Origin: Embiotoca jacksoni
Lineage: Eukaryota > Chordata > Actinopteri > Embiotocidae
Reading direction: 5' to 3'
Assembly (NCBI GenBank): GCA_022577435.1
Contig: JAKOON010000020.1
Coordinates: 10,197,324-10,261,323 of the forward strand
DNA length: 64,000 nt
Translations under genes and position numbers: made by a program
The notes under the pieces: generated by a model
Databases searched by the model: none
Told to the model about the DNA's origin: nothing
The model's input: only the letters and a program-made list of their open reading frames with translations
Part shown: positions 23,838-35,815 of the stretch, one piece after another
Layout of the letters: each line of letters starts with the position of its first letter
Position numbering within the stretch: the stretch's first letter is position 1

Positions 23838-26800
23838 GTCAGGAGTCAACCTCCAGGAGAGAATTTACCTGTAGTTTCCGCTTTGCAAACAGCACGCTAT
23901 GCCCAAAATAGTCCTTTCTCACCAGAGAATTCAAACCTCCTTATTAAACTCTTACATTTATCCTTCACTAAACTTCTATATACCTTAGTTTTTCACATGA
24001 GATCCCATTGGGAACTAGCAACATCTGTTTCCTCTCCATACCACAGTGTCCCACTGGACACTCACTGGAATAAAGTACCAACACATTTCTCAAACACACT
24101 TCTCCATACATGCACTCAGCCGTTAATCTTGTGCCCATACACTTTCACAAACTGTAGCTCACCTTGAAGCAACTACAGTATGAACACCTGGAAGAAGTCC
24201 AGCATCTCCGCCCTATCTGTACTGTCTCTTGCACTAAACCGTGGACTCCCGCTGAATGTGGGCATATCTACCAGGTAGAGAATCTGCCTCAGGAAAAAAA
24301 AAGAGAACCTGGGAGCGAAGGAGAGTAAAAACACACGGTAGTAGGTTAGAGGTCATCCAGAAGTGATGAATGGGCAAATAAATATGTGTCTGGGATCTGG
24401 GCCTCATAGAAACAGCATTCCGTTCCACATTCCGCTGTTGGAGATCATGCTCACGATGGGGTTCCTAGGAACGTTGCACAAGCCTGGCAATGGTTTTCCC
24501 TCAACTTGGAGCAGATCCATAAAATATAGGTGGAGAAAATACATGACATGCCCTGCTGTAATTCCATGCTATGTGTTTCACACCAACTAAAAAGCTGTGA
24601 CCATGTTGTTCTGCTGTGTGAGTGAGTGCGCTCCCATCTTATACAAACCAGAACTAGCTCGGCGCCTCTTTATGCTCCTCTCGTGTGTCTCACAGGATTC
24701 AGGTTCGACATCTTGAAGTCAGTCTGAGTGTCAGTGTACACTTACAGTAGCTACACTGGTTATTTGTGGCCTGTTTCAGCATGGACACAGTTTTGCAGCA
24801 GCTCATCTGTCATGATATGTTTCTGCTCTGTACAACCTCTCAAATTCCACCTGTTGACAGATCAGACCTGAAAAGAAAACTTTGGGAAAGGGTGCCCTCT
24901 ATTGAAAACACTGTCACTCATAAATACTTATGAATATACTCTGCCAATGGTGTGGAGGAAGGATTATACTCACAAACACAACAAAAGCTAAAATATGATT
25001 TTCTCCAGTTTAAAGATTGGATTTAGTTTGTGTTGCAAACATAAAGCCTGGATTAGAACTATTACAATGACAAACAAATGCTCAGGTGGCCTTCAGCACA
25101 TCAATGAATCATCCAAGTTCCACAAACGCGGTTCAGAAATTGGTTTTAAAAATCTGAACGCGCTGTGGTGGGGGGGCTGGAGAAAGGATAACCTCTCCAC
25201 TAGGAATGTATATGATACAGCAAACACTTAGCCACAAAATCTATTTCCACATGATGTTCCATCACTTATGACATTGGTTTCAAATGTAGCATCATTGCCA
25301 AAACTGTGAGCTGGCTGCTCCTGTTGATTACCAGTGTGGAGGCTCGGCAACATTACATTTGACCTGATAGATTCTTGTGCCAGATGTCACATGTGGTCTT
25401 CAAGACCTTTAATGTTTTCATCACCATCCAGGATAAAAGACAGGGAGACGGTATAAGAGCAAATTATCATCTTGACCATTGCCAGTTTGTTTGCTAATCT
25501 GTTTGTATGAAGTCCCTTTTTTTTCCACATGCAGGGAGAAGGCAAAGGGAAGATTTCATCCTGCCTGGTCAGTGTCCAGTCCATCTTAACCTGGCATTTG
25601 GTCATGTAGTAGGAGCCTGCCAGAGTCCCCATGAGTGCTAATGTAGGTGAGGATATGCCTGAGGAGGACTGGGCAGAAGAACCTGCCAAGAGATTATCAG
25701 GTCATCTGAGGCATTTTGCAGAATCGTAGAGAGGTGAGAAAAGTAGGTGGCATCTCTCCATGTGGAGAGAAATGGTGAATATACAACCTGCCTATACCGG
25801 CTGTCGCACTGATCTGGCTATGCCTGAGCAAGAACACCTACAAATTCTATGTCAGTATATATTAGAGAATATGTTTAACAGGAAGCACATTGTGTCTCAA
25901 GATATGACAATTTGACAATTTTGACAGAATCCTCAATTCCAAAATATTTATTAGGACATGTGGTTAAGCTGCCTGTAAAGAGATCAATTTCTTGTGGCGG
26001 ATTAAAAAGTTAATTTCAACACTTAAAAAAAGTAAAAAGATAACTAAAGCGCAAACAAACAAGTGAAAGCTCTGAGCAAATAACTTACTGGAAGAAAAAG
26101 TAAGTAATTAAGTTGGACATAACAAAAACATAATTTCCTGTGTCAAACTAAGTTTAAATCGTGATTTTTACATATTTATTCAAGGGTCCCCCAGGAGAAA
26201 TATTTATTAAAGGTGGAGCCCATAATATTTTACACTGAGGAAATACTTGGTTTTGTTTATATATTTAGTTATATATGTGACAAAGTTACTTACTGTTGTT
26301 TACAAGAAAACTTAACATTTTCTGTTTTTGATTTTGCACAACTGTATGACATTATGAACTTTATAGTAATATATAATTACTCTTTTTGTTCAACAATCAG
26401 ACAAGATAAATAAGATTTCAGTACAATTATGGCACATGATTTACTTAGAAGTGACTCAAAAAACATTGATGATACATTGTGTGAGATCAGTAATTACTTC
26501 GTCAGAGTCTCTGTGCATATCTCATTTTTGATTGAAACTCTCAGCAGAATTCTGCAGCACTTTGCAAACTTCTGCAATGTCAAATTCAGCTCAAACTAAA
26601 CTTTATAGATGAAGATGCCGTCCCAAGATTATTGATAGATATCATTATTTAAACATGGTGCCAAACAAAAGTGCAGAGTCAAACATTTTCACATCAGCAG
26701 ATTACTCTGATAACGTCAGAGAGGCAAAAATAAAGTTTTCTTCCATGTTCAGAGGGAGAAGTGTCCTGAACGAGGAGGAAATCAAACTGGAAGGGCATGA

Positions 26801-27130
26801 AAGAAATTGCAAATCCTTTGACTTTCAAATGAATGAGAAATATCAAATATGTAGTACTGTTTTATTTAAGAAAGTGCCAATGCGATGCTAAATAGGTCCC
26901 CTGCTATCCAGTAAAACTCTGGCCAGAAATATGATTCACTCTAAACCCCTTTTTTCTACCCATTCTCATCAAAAATATAATCCTGAATACTTAAATATGC
27001 TATCAATTTGTAGCGGGTTAGTTCCAGTGTGTGTTTTTGGCAATGGTTTTGTGGGTGGCAGACAGGCAAGATGGAGGGGAAAAAAAGGAGGGGGAAAGTA
27101 TTTTGGTCTTGGACAGCAGAGCAGTAGTTA
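23838..27130. other. Unique non-coding DNA
   Basis: No gene is supported. A 94-codon frame at 23,883-24,167 and a 100-codon minus frame at 25,387-25,689 have no splice context and no recognisable motifs. The interval 25,900-26,650 is AT-rich. 'gtgccctctattgaaaacac' near 24,891 resembles fragments seen inside fish repeats but is too short to call. Confidence 0.45.
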
Positions 27131-27540
27131 GGAAGCAGCTACAAGAAGCCGACTCTCCCTCAAGTAATGAACTGGGCCTTTTTTTTTTCTGCTGGGGAGC
27201 TTTTGTTGCCAATTTGGTGGTGCCTGTGGGATTCAGTTTTTTCCTTCTTCTATTTTCCTTCTCTCCATCTCAAAGTAAAATCACCTGGGATGTAATTAAT
27301 TAATTAGAATCAGTGCGCCGAGCTGGGGGGGTTTGGGGCGGTGGGCACATGTGTTTCGGTGGTGCGCTGTGGTCGATGTGTTCCGGGTGATTGGGATTAA
27401 TAACAGGGGGCCAATTTGAACTGGGAATCAGTGTGCTTAATAGACATGGGGTGGGGTGTGTGGGGGAAGTCGGGGAGGAGGGAGGGTGGGATCGGGGGTG
27501 CACAGACCCCCCAGCCACTGAAACAAAAGGACCTCTGTAA
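27131..27540. promoter_or_regulatory. CNE-like block with two G-quadruplex motifs
   Basis: Unique sequence containing TAATTAATTAATTAG (27,293-27,307), a run of overlapping homeodomain TAATTA cores, immediately followed by strongly G-rich DNA. Plus-strand G-quadruplex motifs are seen at 27,325-27,345 (G7, G4 and G3 runs) and 27,448-27,498 (at least eight G runs with short loops). The G-rich strand is the plus strand throughout. A regulatory role is inferred, not shown. Confidence 0.35.
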
Positions 27541-29328
27541 GAGGGGGCACATTACAGTATGCACTTTACTTTAGAGCAGCAGATCGTGGCTGCAGTAATT
27601 ACACAACATAATCTAAAGCAGCAGCCTGTAGTTCAGTTGAGTAAATATGCTATTACTGTTATTTAGATGGCTCACTGTACAGAGACACGACCATTTCCAC
27701 TGTGAAAATATGGGATGCTTCCATATATTTAATTGTAAAAGCCATCAGAGACTACTGAATATTCCATTGCCTCCCTTGTGTGTTAACTCACCCTGCAAAA
27801 CCAAAGTGAGAGGAGGTGGAGACTGCTCTGGGCTACAGCAGCACGCTATCAAAATGCTAATACACTTTATCACAGCTCTTCTGCAACATGACCTACAAGT
27901 TTGGATTTTCAGATCTTTTCATAAGAGGATATTTCTCTCAGGAAGTGAGAGGACGCACACACCAAACATCTGGTCTAAAACCGCTCAATCAATTGCTCCA
28001 AAATCCTGAAATTGCTACTCTTGGCTATGCTTGGCTATGCGTGGCTATGCGGTCAGCGGGTTGATGGTACAATGATATAAGCTCGAGCTAATAGCTAAGC
28101 TTTGACAACGTCACTGAGTGGGATACGGATAAAGAGAAGCCGTGTTTTCACACTTGGGCCAAACGGAGAGTTTTTTTTTTTTATTCAAGAGTATTTTCCC
28201 TGAAAGTTTTGTATTTATTATACCTTATATCTTATATATATGTACATACAGTATAAATGCATAGTTTTATAAAAACACTGGTTAACAAAAGACATGTGGT
28301 TTGAATGTGTAATAAGAGCAAATCTTACAAAATGAACAGCCATTGAAAGTCTGGATTGAAGGTTTTTCTGTTTAGATATGCGACATAAATGGTATAAAAT
28401 GCTGCCATGGACATGGGATGCTAAAATGACCCACATTTGTAAGAGTTTTCTGCACGAACATGATTAAATGAACCTGAATCCTGGCTCAAATATTTGGGTT
28501 TGAAGGAAACATTAACTTATCTTTGTTACATCATGGGTGATTAACTTTTTAACTGGAAAGGTACTGCACAGAATATTTCACAGATTTGTTATCTCTAAAT
28601 TAATGTTGAATTTGTGTTATTTATGTTTCCCCTATCTTTCTTGAGAAAATAGTTGGTTGTGCTGAATTTGCCACGAGCTGAGGGAGGAAATGACACATTT
28701 ATTCTTTGCCAGAAAAAGAACACAATCCAAAGGCCAAACGGAAAAAAAAAATAACACTGCATGAGGAATGAAAGAGTTCACCGCTTTAGTACGGCATGGC
28801 CCATATTCGTCACACAGACACATTGACGGCCTGTATATAAACGTCACGGAAATGAAAAAACCCAAACCACAGGAGACTTACTTGTAACTTCCTTCCACCT
28901 GGCATTCCATAACGGTGGCTGAACACAACACAGCCGTCGTTCGGGCCCAGAGCCTCTAATACTACATAAAATATATGAGCAGTGAGTCTTGCTGTGGTAA
29001 AACGTCACCCATATAAAATGAATGACAGGGTACCTACACAACAGTGACTCTTTTAAACCACAACCTATCCTGATTTAGAGACAGTGTTGGCATTACATTT
29101 CCATGAATTTAACAAATACAAGATTCAGCCTCTTGATGCTGATTAAATCCCCCAAATCCAGCTTTCGCTTGTTTTTACTGTAATACAAATTTAAACAAAA
29201 CGGTACAACATCCAAGTAAACTACACCATTATCATGACATTAGGGAAAGGAATGGGCATATTAAGCAAAAATATGATTCAATATTCACTGAACTATTTAA
29301 CTTTTCTTCAAAGAGCCCAACTGCTCGC
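27541..29328. other. Unique non-coding DNA
   Basis: No gene is supported. A short tandem repeat (28,020-28,050) is listed separately. A 12-T run lies at about 28,171. The rest is AT-rich with scattered 60-120-codon frames on both strands that carry no motif. Confidence 0.45.
28020..28050. repeat. 3 x 10-bp tandem repeat
   Basis: Three consecutive copies of a 10-mer of the form (T/G)TGGCTATGC. Only the first base of the third copy differs. Confidence 0.85.
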
Positions 29329-29379
29329 ATACATACATACATACAAACATATATATACACACACACGCATGCACGCACG

Positions 29380-29433
<54 letters not shown>
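29329..29433. repeat. Compound microsatellite (ATAC/AT/GCAC/CA)
   Basis: Runs in order through ATAC units, a short AT run, (GCAC)n and then about 25 CA units (29,384-29,433). The 108-codon plus frame and 75-codon minus frame across it are artefacts of the repeat. Confidence 0.97.
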
Positions 29434-29434
<1 letters not shown>

Positions 29435-29889
29435 GAAAGACCCATTCACACCGTGACATTCAGTTCAACCAGTGCCATCGAAATTCAAAAACCCTCACCT
29501 TCGACAAAGCTCATCAGAAGCACATCTTTGCCTTTCATCTATCAAGATGAGGGTCGCTGATTGCACTGCACATAAAAAATCAAACTTACTCTGACTGGTG
29601 ACAAAGCTAGACACTGATGGATTGATGGATCCTCTGCTCAGTGCTTTGCTTTTTAATAACTTGTAGCTGTGGTAGATTTATGATATGCTAGCTTTACCTG
29701 GTAGAGTTGGCACAGTTCCTCATTTTCATTTATTTCTTTGAAAAGGTTCCCAACAGAACTTTCCGATGGTTGTAGTTACCATTGCATGTTTCTCCTGTTT
29801 GTACTATAGCATCTAATTTCACAGCATTGCACATGTTTTACCAGAGCCTGGTTCTAACATGTTCCTCTTTTGTTGCTTAATAGAAGTTG
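29434..29889. other. Unique non-coding DNA
   Basis: No gene, repeat end or notable motif was recognised. Confidence 0.4.
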
Positions 29890-30090
29890 GAAAACAGCTT
29901 TCAGGTGCATTACTGCCACCCCCTAGACACAGTAATGCATTACTAACAGGCGCTGGTAGAAACAAGCGGAAATATATACTTTTATATTAAACTTTTTAGG
30001 CAATTGTCACATAAACTATTACATTTTTTTATGATTTAATGATTAAAGACTATTTGAAAAAAAAAAAAAAAGATGACCGATCCCTAATCA
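29890..30090. mobile_element. Possible degenerate hAT fragment
   Basis: The right edge 'gaccgatccctaatca' reverse-complements to a TAGGGATCGGTC-type end seen in many fish hAT-like elements. The left part contains 'ctgccaccccctagacac' and 'gcgctggtagaaac', which also look repeat-derived. No matching left terminus could be located. An A14 run (30,058-30,071) lies close to the right edge. Confidence 0.3.
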
Positions 30091-32362
30091 GGGCGTATTT
30101 TAACATTGAGTGCTCTGTACAAAACATGTTCAAACATTTCCACTTGACAGTACAATATCCTTGAGTTTTGTAGAAATTGTTATATTTCTTTGTCTTCTCT
30201 GCAGAAATGGTCACCAGCTGTACAAACCAGTACAAAACTAGAAAAACAATGTACAGCTCTCTTTGCCCCCTTCACTGCACTATTGTTACCATGTATTTTA
30301 GTTAGAAGTCACATGACAGTCGGAGTAACGTGAATACACTTAAAACTGAATGTGTGTTACTGCTTCGCTCTCCTGCTCACATTCAGCTCCCACACATAAA
30401 CCTCGCTGCCTTAGTGGGAAAGTGAATTTGAAGGGCTCTTCATCTTTACTCGGTGTACATATATGCACATATGAGAGTCCTGGATGATTCACTTTGGATG
30501 GCACTTCCTCCCTCTGCTGATATTACTAAGATTTTAATGTGGTGTGCGTGAGATTGCTTTAAGGTTGTAAAAGAGATCAAAGCTGTGGAGAGGATATGAA
30601 CTTGGGCTGCTGTGCATTGTTACCGGTCGAGAGTGGGAAGCATAGACCAGGATAATAGATCCCCTACAGACTGCCCTGTGATGGATGTGCCATAAAAAGG
30701 CACACTCAATGTCGAACAGCTTTTAAAAGTTCAAACTATTAGCAATATTAGAGCAATTTTCTACGATTGTTTCTTGAAAAAAAACATAAACAAAAAACAC
30801 TGAGCAAAAATCCAGTTTAAGGTTTATCATCTTTTTCAGCAACATATTTGTTGCAACCAAACACAATCCCAATAGTTCATGACATGTGCTCGAAAATAAT
30901 CCAAAATACAGACTACATGTAGGAGAATAATGTGCAGATAAATAAAGGACGTTTACCCCCCCCAAAAAAATCTGAAAAATGGAAAGCTGACACACAATTT
31001 TCACTTAATTTGAGGTCATTTTTTAATGATGGGATTTAGATGAGGCAAATAGTCCACTTAAAGGTTTATGAGGTTTAAGAGGCAAATATATCTGCTCCTC
31101 TGACCATGATATAATTTCCACATTTCAACATAAAACTGTGGTTTGTTTAAACATGTATTGCATATGATCCTCTGTGGGTGATGAAACATGGTGTATTTCT
31201 CAAAAGTTTTTTCCACATGTCTGTAATTTGTATTTGTATTTTACAACAACTTGCTCTTCAGGAAATGAAATGGCAAGTGACAAGTCATTATATGCTACTG
31301 TAAAATCTATGACACAAATCACTTGATTTTAATATAAATATAACTTCTATATATACTCAAAGTCACATCCAGTATTGAAAAGTCATCCTGATGCTGCCTT
31401 GTGGCAGTTTACTTTCTAGGTTTCATACATTTCCAAGCCAGTGAACTGAACCTCCACAGTTGAGACATTACTGTTTGCTTGCAACAGAATCTCACAGGAG
31501 GAGTTTTATTTGGAGGTGTACCACTTGACAGACACAACTGTGGACTAACCTCCCCAGACCCACCAATCCAACACACTCTCTCTCTGTCTGTCTCTTCTTC
31601 TGCACACTTCCATGACCTGTATCGCTCTTCCTTCCTTTGATTTCCACTGTTTCATTTCCTTCCTTCTCACTTTTTTTTTTACATTTTCACATCTGCGCTC
31701 AACCCAATGTGCTTATTTCTCTCTCATCCTGCATCTTCTCTCATCAACTCCTCAGGTCTCACGCTGTCATACCTCACCACAAATGAGCAGTCTGGATGTG
31801 CACACAGCGAATGAATCAGGAGCCCACATGGGAACCCCTTCACACTGTACCACAACACAGTCCTAATTAGTCTCCAAACTACCGGCTTCAGTTGAGAGAC
31901 TGCACAACTCGCCTACCCAATACCCTGTCCAACACTGTTTGTCTGGATGAGTATAGGTTAATTACATCTAGTTCTGCCAGTACTCTCTTGTTTTTCCCCC
32001 TAAAAAAGTTTTGTTTTTGTCTGCTTTTTTCACATCATACCACAATATGTATGTCAAGAGAAAACCCTGAAACTGAGTGATTTTTTTTTTCTAGCTGTAT
32101 TTTTTGGGGCTAGCTGTTGAAAATTGCCATTACCAAAAGGCACATTTTATTCATAATTAGTATTTATTTATTAAGCACCCATTAAATATTCACTAGTTTT
32201 AGATTTTCCTACAGTAACAGCCTCCTCTATATTAGTGGTCTCCAGGGGTCATTCATTTTTGGTACTTGTAATTTGAAGTAAAATGACTGTAGCAGAACCA
32301 GTCACAAATGCTTAATAATTATATAAGTGATTTGAATGCTCCCTATGTTACTACATGACTTG
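30091..32362. other. Unique non-coding DNA
   Basis: No gene is supported. A very pyrimidine-rich run at 31,560-31,755 ends in TCCTCAG. Downstream, an open stretch reads to a stop at about 31,865, which could imitate a terminal exon. The peptide is not recognised and no polyadenylation signal follows closely, so it is not called. Confidence 0.45.
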
Positions 32363-32480
32363 GGATGGGTACTGAACTTCAATTCTTTCAATGACATCGA
32401 CCAAATTGCTTTGATACTATCTTCTATCAATTGGCAGTAGCAGCATCGGTGCCAGTGGATACTCCAAGCAGTACCCAACC
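32363..32480. mobile_element. Short MITE (GGNTGGGTACT ends)
   Basis: The 11-bp terminal inverted repeats are GGATGGGTACT (32363-32373) and AGTACCCAACC (32470-32480), with one mismatch. The 118-bp interior includes 'gacatcgacc' and 'catcggtgcc', familiar from GGGTTGGGTACCGA-type fish elements. The flanking octamers ATGACTTG and ATGATGTC agree at 5 of 8 positions, consistent with a decayed hAT target duplication. Confidence 0.65.
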
Positions 32481-32720
32481 ATGATGTCACCCATTGATTT
32501 TTGAATTGCAGTTCTGAAACCTTGAGTTGGGCAATTCATCGAATTGCTGCTTTGAAGGCAGATGTGACCATATTTGGAAGAGCTGGGGAGGAGCGAGCAG
32601 GGATCTGACTGAATCTGATTGGGGAACCGAAAAGATTATGCACTGCCCACCGATAGCGGAAACATGACTGCAATACAGGCCTGTCAATCAGTCAATGCAT
32701 CTCCAAAACACTGGCCCTCA
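32481..32720. mobile_element. Interspersed repeat fragment abutting the MITE
   Basis: Begins 'atgatgtcacccattgat', continues 'gaaaccttgagttgggca' and 'gtgaccatatttgga', then 'ggaggagcgagcagg', and closes with 'ggcctgtcaatca'. I recall this order of phrases from a repeat abundant in percomorph genomes that often follows an 'atagactgtatataaa' head (compare 62,557). That head is absent here, so the copy is 5'-truncated. Class is uncertain. Confidence 0.5.
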
Positions 32721-35433
32721 GATGTCAGTCAATTGCTGCAATGGGAAATGCCCAACCTAAGCCCTGAAGCTGGGAAGCCATTTTCTATTCTCTATCCAAA
32801 AATTCTCCTTTTAAAATCTTCACAATCACCGCAGTTCACATGTAAACATGCTTCTTACGCTGCACGGTCAAACCTGTGTAGTATTCTTTGTAAAAGGCAG
32901 CATGAACCCTATGAAGCATAGCATACAGAGGGTTATTCTTCCTTTTATCCCTCCGGAAGGTAACTATCTGTACATCTTTGCAGCATTTTCTTTTGTAACA
33001 ACACAACATGCCAGGTGGCAATACATACCAGTATGTCCACCATTTCACTTCACAAGGGACTATGACAAATAAAGGCTCCTCTTTATCTCGTGGGCATAGC
33101 AATTTGATGATGCCATAAACTATTAACTAAGTGGTTGAATTTTGTCACTATCTAGCAGAGTCCCAGTGTCGGCTTATGAAGAGTGTACGCATACAAAACA
33201 AGTTCTATCTCTGCAGTGGGTGTGAGACAGTCAAAGGCTCACAAAGGGAGAAAAGAAAAAAGTGTGACTGCACTGTGTAACAATGGTTAGCAAACACTGG
33301 ATGGATGATAAAAATGTTCATTCCCAATTCAAGCTAATATGGCAGCTTCTGTTAATTATCTATGTATGCAGTCAGGCCACATGGGGGACTGCTACTGAGT
33401 TGAAAGCTTTTTAAATGAGGCATTTAGGATGTGCAATAAAGAAGCTATTAACTGATTTGTTCTCCATAATACGGTTTTGCATCGTCCCCAGGAAAACTTA
33501 CAGACTGACAATTTGGAAGCTCTTGTATATTAAAAGAAACACCTCCTCAGTTTAAATGGAAGGGGCTTTTTGATGCAAGGAATTTGGTGTCAATCTTTTC
33601 GAAACTCATTTCTCAACAACAATGTCATCTGAAATGCAGGTAATCTTTCTTGCACATGCTGTAGGACAATGTGACAAGTGGTATCCTCAAGGGTGTGAGA
33701 GACTGTAGCTTTGACATAATGCACATGCCAGAAGTCTGCGGCCACAAGAACACAGACAGAAACTCCAAATTCGATTATCTTTCCGAACGAATACAAACAC
33801 AAATTCCTATGTGCAATTAAAAAATTCCAAAAACTGCACACACAAACAGCACAGCACAGGAATGCACTTGGAGCAGCTGAGTGGGATTAACCTTCATGAG
33901 TAACAATTCTAAGTTACGTCACTTGATCAACATCAGCACCTGAGCTATGTCTGTTTTAGTTGTGCTTATTTCACCAATGACTTAAGCTGAGCACTCACAT
34001 CGTATTTTGTGTCAAAACTTGAAAATCAGCAATGGAGACCTTTGAAATGCTTTAGAAAGCCTGCATCAATGAAACAGTGAGCTATGTGAGGTGTTTTTAG
34101 TGGCTTTCAAGTTTCAAGAGGAGCAGCATGTCAATGTCCAGAACCGCAGAAGGTGTCTCAGGTAAGGGTGCAACCACCTAGGTTTTGTTTGGCATTCGCT
34201 GGGTTCTGCACCGTGAATTCCGCCCCCAGGGTCAGACTGTCAACACCGAGTTATCCTGTGATGTTCTGAGAGCTCTGAGGGCAAACATTCGTTCCATTTG
34301 AGTTCGTCACCCACAACAACACAACTGTCACTCCCTTCCCATCAAAGCAACTAGTAGTTCAATAGTCACATATACACTGCATTCTTTGCACACACTCTTT
34401 ACAAATGGACCTATGTAAAAGTCTGCCTTTGTTCCATATCTGCTCAACAAGGACTCAAATGGAATTCTTCTTTTGGATCTGAGAAGGTTAAGTGAGAGAG
34501 ATTTTAAGTGCTTAATGGAGGGACAGAGTCCAGAGAGAGAGGGGGATGTATGCAGCACAGAGAGTCCCTTTTGTTTCATTGAATCCGACTTTTAGGCACA
34601 GCATTTTGCTGTAATGCGTTTGGTGAGAAATATGCAAGGTCAGCAAATTGAAGGTCACTTTTCATACACCGGTTTGTGGCTTTCCACGTGTTTTATTCAG
34701 CGGAAGAATTGTGAAACTGAATATTTTTTACAATTTTACAAGAGAAGACCTCTTGACATGCTTGAAATTTACCAGAAAATGGTATTAAAAATGAGATGGG
34801 GAGAGTTATGAGTCCTCCACTGACACGGCTAAACAAGGCATCTTTTTATTTTTTGAGAAGCTAGTCCCTCCATTAGGGAGTTATGAGTGTATGGAATTAA
34901 GGCGGGAGGGAGGAGTGGGCTAACACTCTGGCAGTGTTGGCTATGAGAAAGGCCAGATGACCTGCCTGGTCATGTATGAATGTTTATGTGTACGTAAGTT
35001 TGCAGACACGCATGACAGAGATGAAGAAATCTTTTTTTTCACGTGAGCCCGCACATCACCTGCTCTGTGTTTGTGGGTAAAGCATATTAGTTATAGATAT
35101 CATTAACTGTGAAAGGCTGGAGGTATGGTTTTATGGAACAACAGGCCTTCAGCTGTCAACATTGCTGCTCAACCAGCGACACAGCTGCTTAAGAACGCCA
35201 AACAAACAACACACTGAAGTCCTCTCTGCTGTACATGTACAGCTTTGTAAGAGGTCAAATTGATGGTTTGCACACTTAAAAACTCCTGATATATCATTTT
35301 GGGTGGTATTGTCAGCAGCGCTGGTGGTAAGGTTGACAAGGGTTAAACCTAGCTTGTTTGAAACAGGATTAACCCCCCGGCTCTCATGTGGACTCTTTGT
35401 GTGAGGGGGTCTCACATTTTGGCCTTCCCCTCA
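32721..35433. other. Unique non-coding DNA
   Basis: No gene is supported. Frames of 60-88 codons on both strands carry no recognisable motif. The block 35,140-35,430 has balanced composition and may belong with the CpG-dense patch that follows. Confidence 0.45.
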
Positions 35434-35815
35434 CGTTCGCTCCCCAGAGCGGCTAAGGGCTGCCGGTGGACGGCTGAAACCTGAGAGGGTTTTTCTTTGC
35501 TCCGCCAAATGTTGTGCTCGGCCAGAACTGGTCTTTGCTCATATTTGGTGAAACATCCAAGCAGACACGAGCTGATTTGAGTCTCTAATGTGTCGAGCTT
35601 TTCAGCTGCTTCTCCATCTGAGAAACATGAATTTAAACATGTGTATAAAATGTCTGCTAAGTCTTATTTTTGACTTCCGCCCGGACTCAACCCGTACGCC
35701 TTTACCCGTCTGCGAATGGTATCAAGCTAACAAGAAGCCTCGCCAAGTTCTCAGACGTCCCTACGAGGACGCTTTGCTGCCAAGCAAGCTGACGACAAGG
35801 CTCGTCTCACGTCTG
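35434..35815. promoter_or_regulatory. CpG-dense patch
   Basis: I count 13 CpG dinucleotides between 35,677 and 35,811 and about nine more between 35,434 and 35,596. The rest of the window is visibly CpG-poor. A plus-strand frame is open through the denser half, ending in a CTGCAAG|GTGTGT donor-like site at about 35,819, but no strong acceptor precedes it and the peptide is unfamiliar. Possible readings are a small CpG island or alternative promoter, a coding exon, or a recently inserted fragment. Confidence 0.3.

Noticed and set aside
24340..24362. let-7-like 'ggtagtaggtta'
   Set aside because: Only about ten bases match and no complementary arm lies nearby.
29232..29560. 108-codon plus and 75-codon minus frames
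   Set aside because: They span the compound microsatellite and have no other support.
31757..31866. Terminal exon after a very long pyrimidine tract
   Set aside because: Peptide not recognised and no nearby polyadenylation signal. The tract itself explains the acceptor score.
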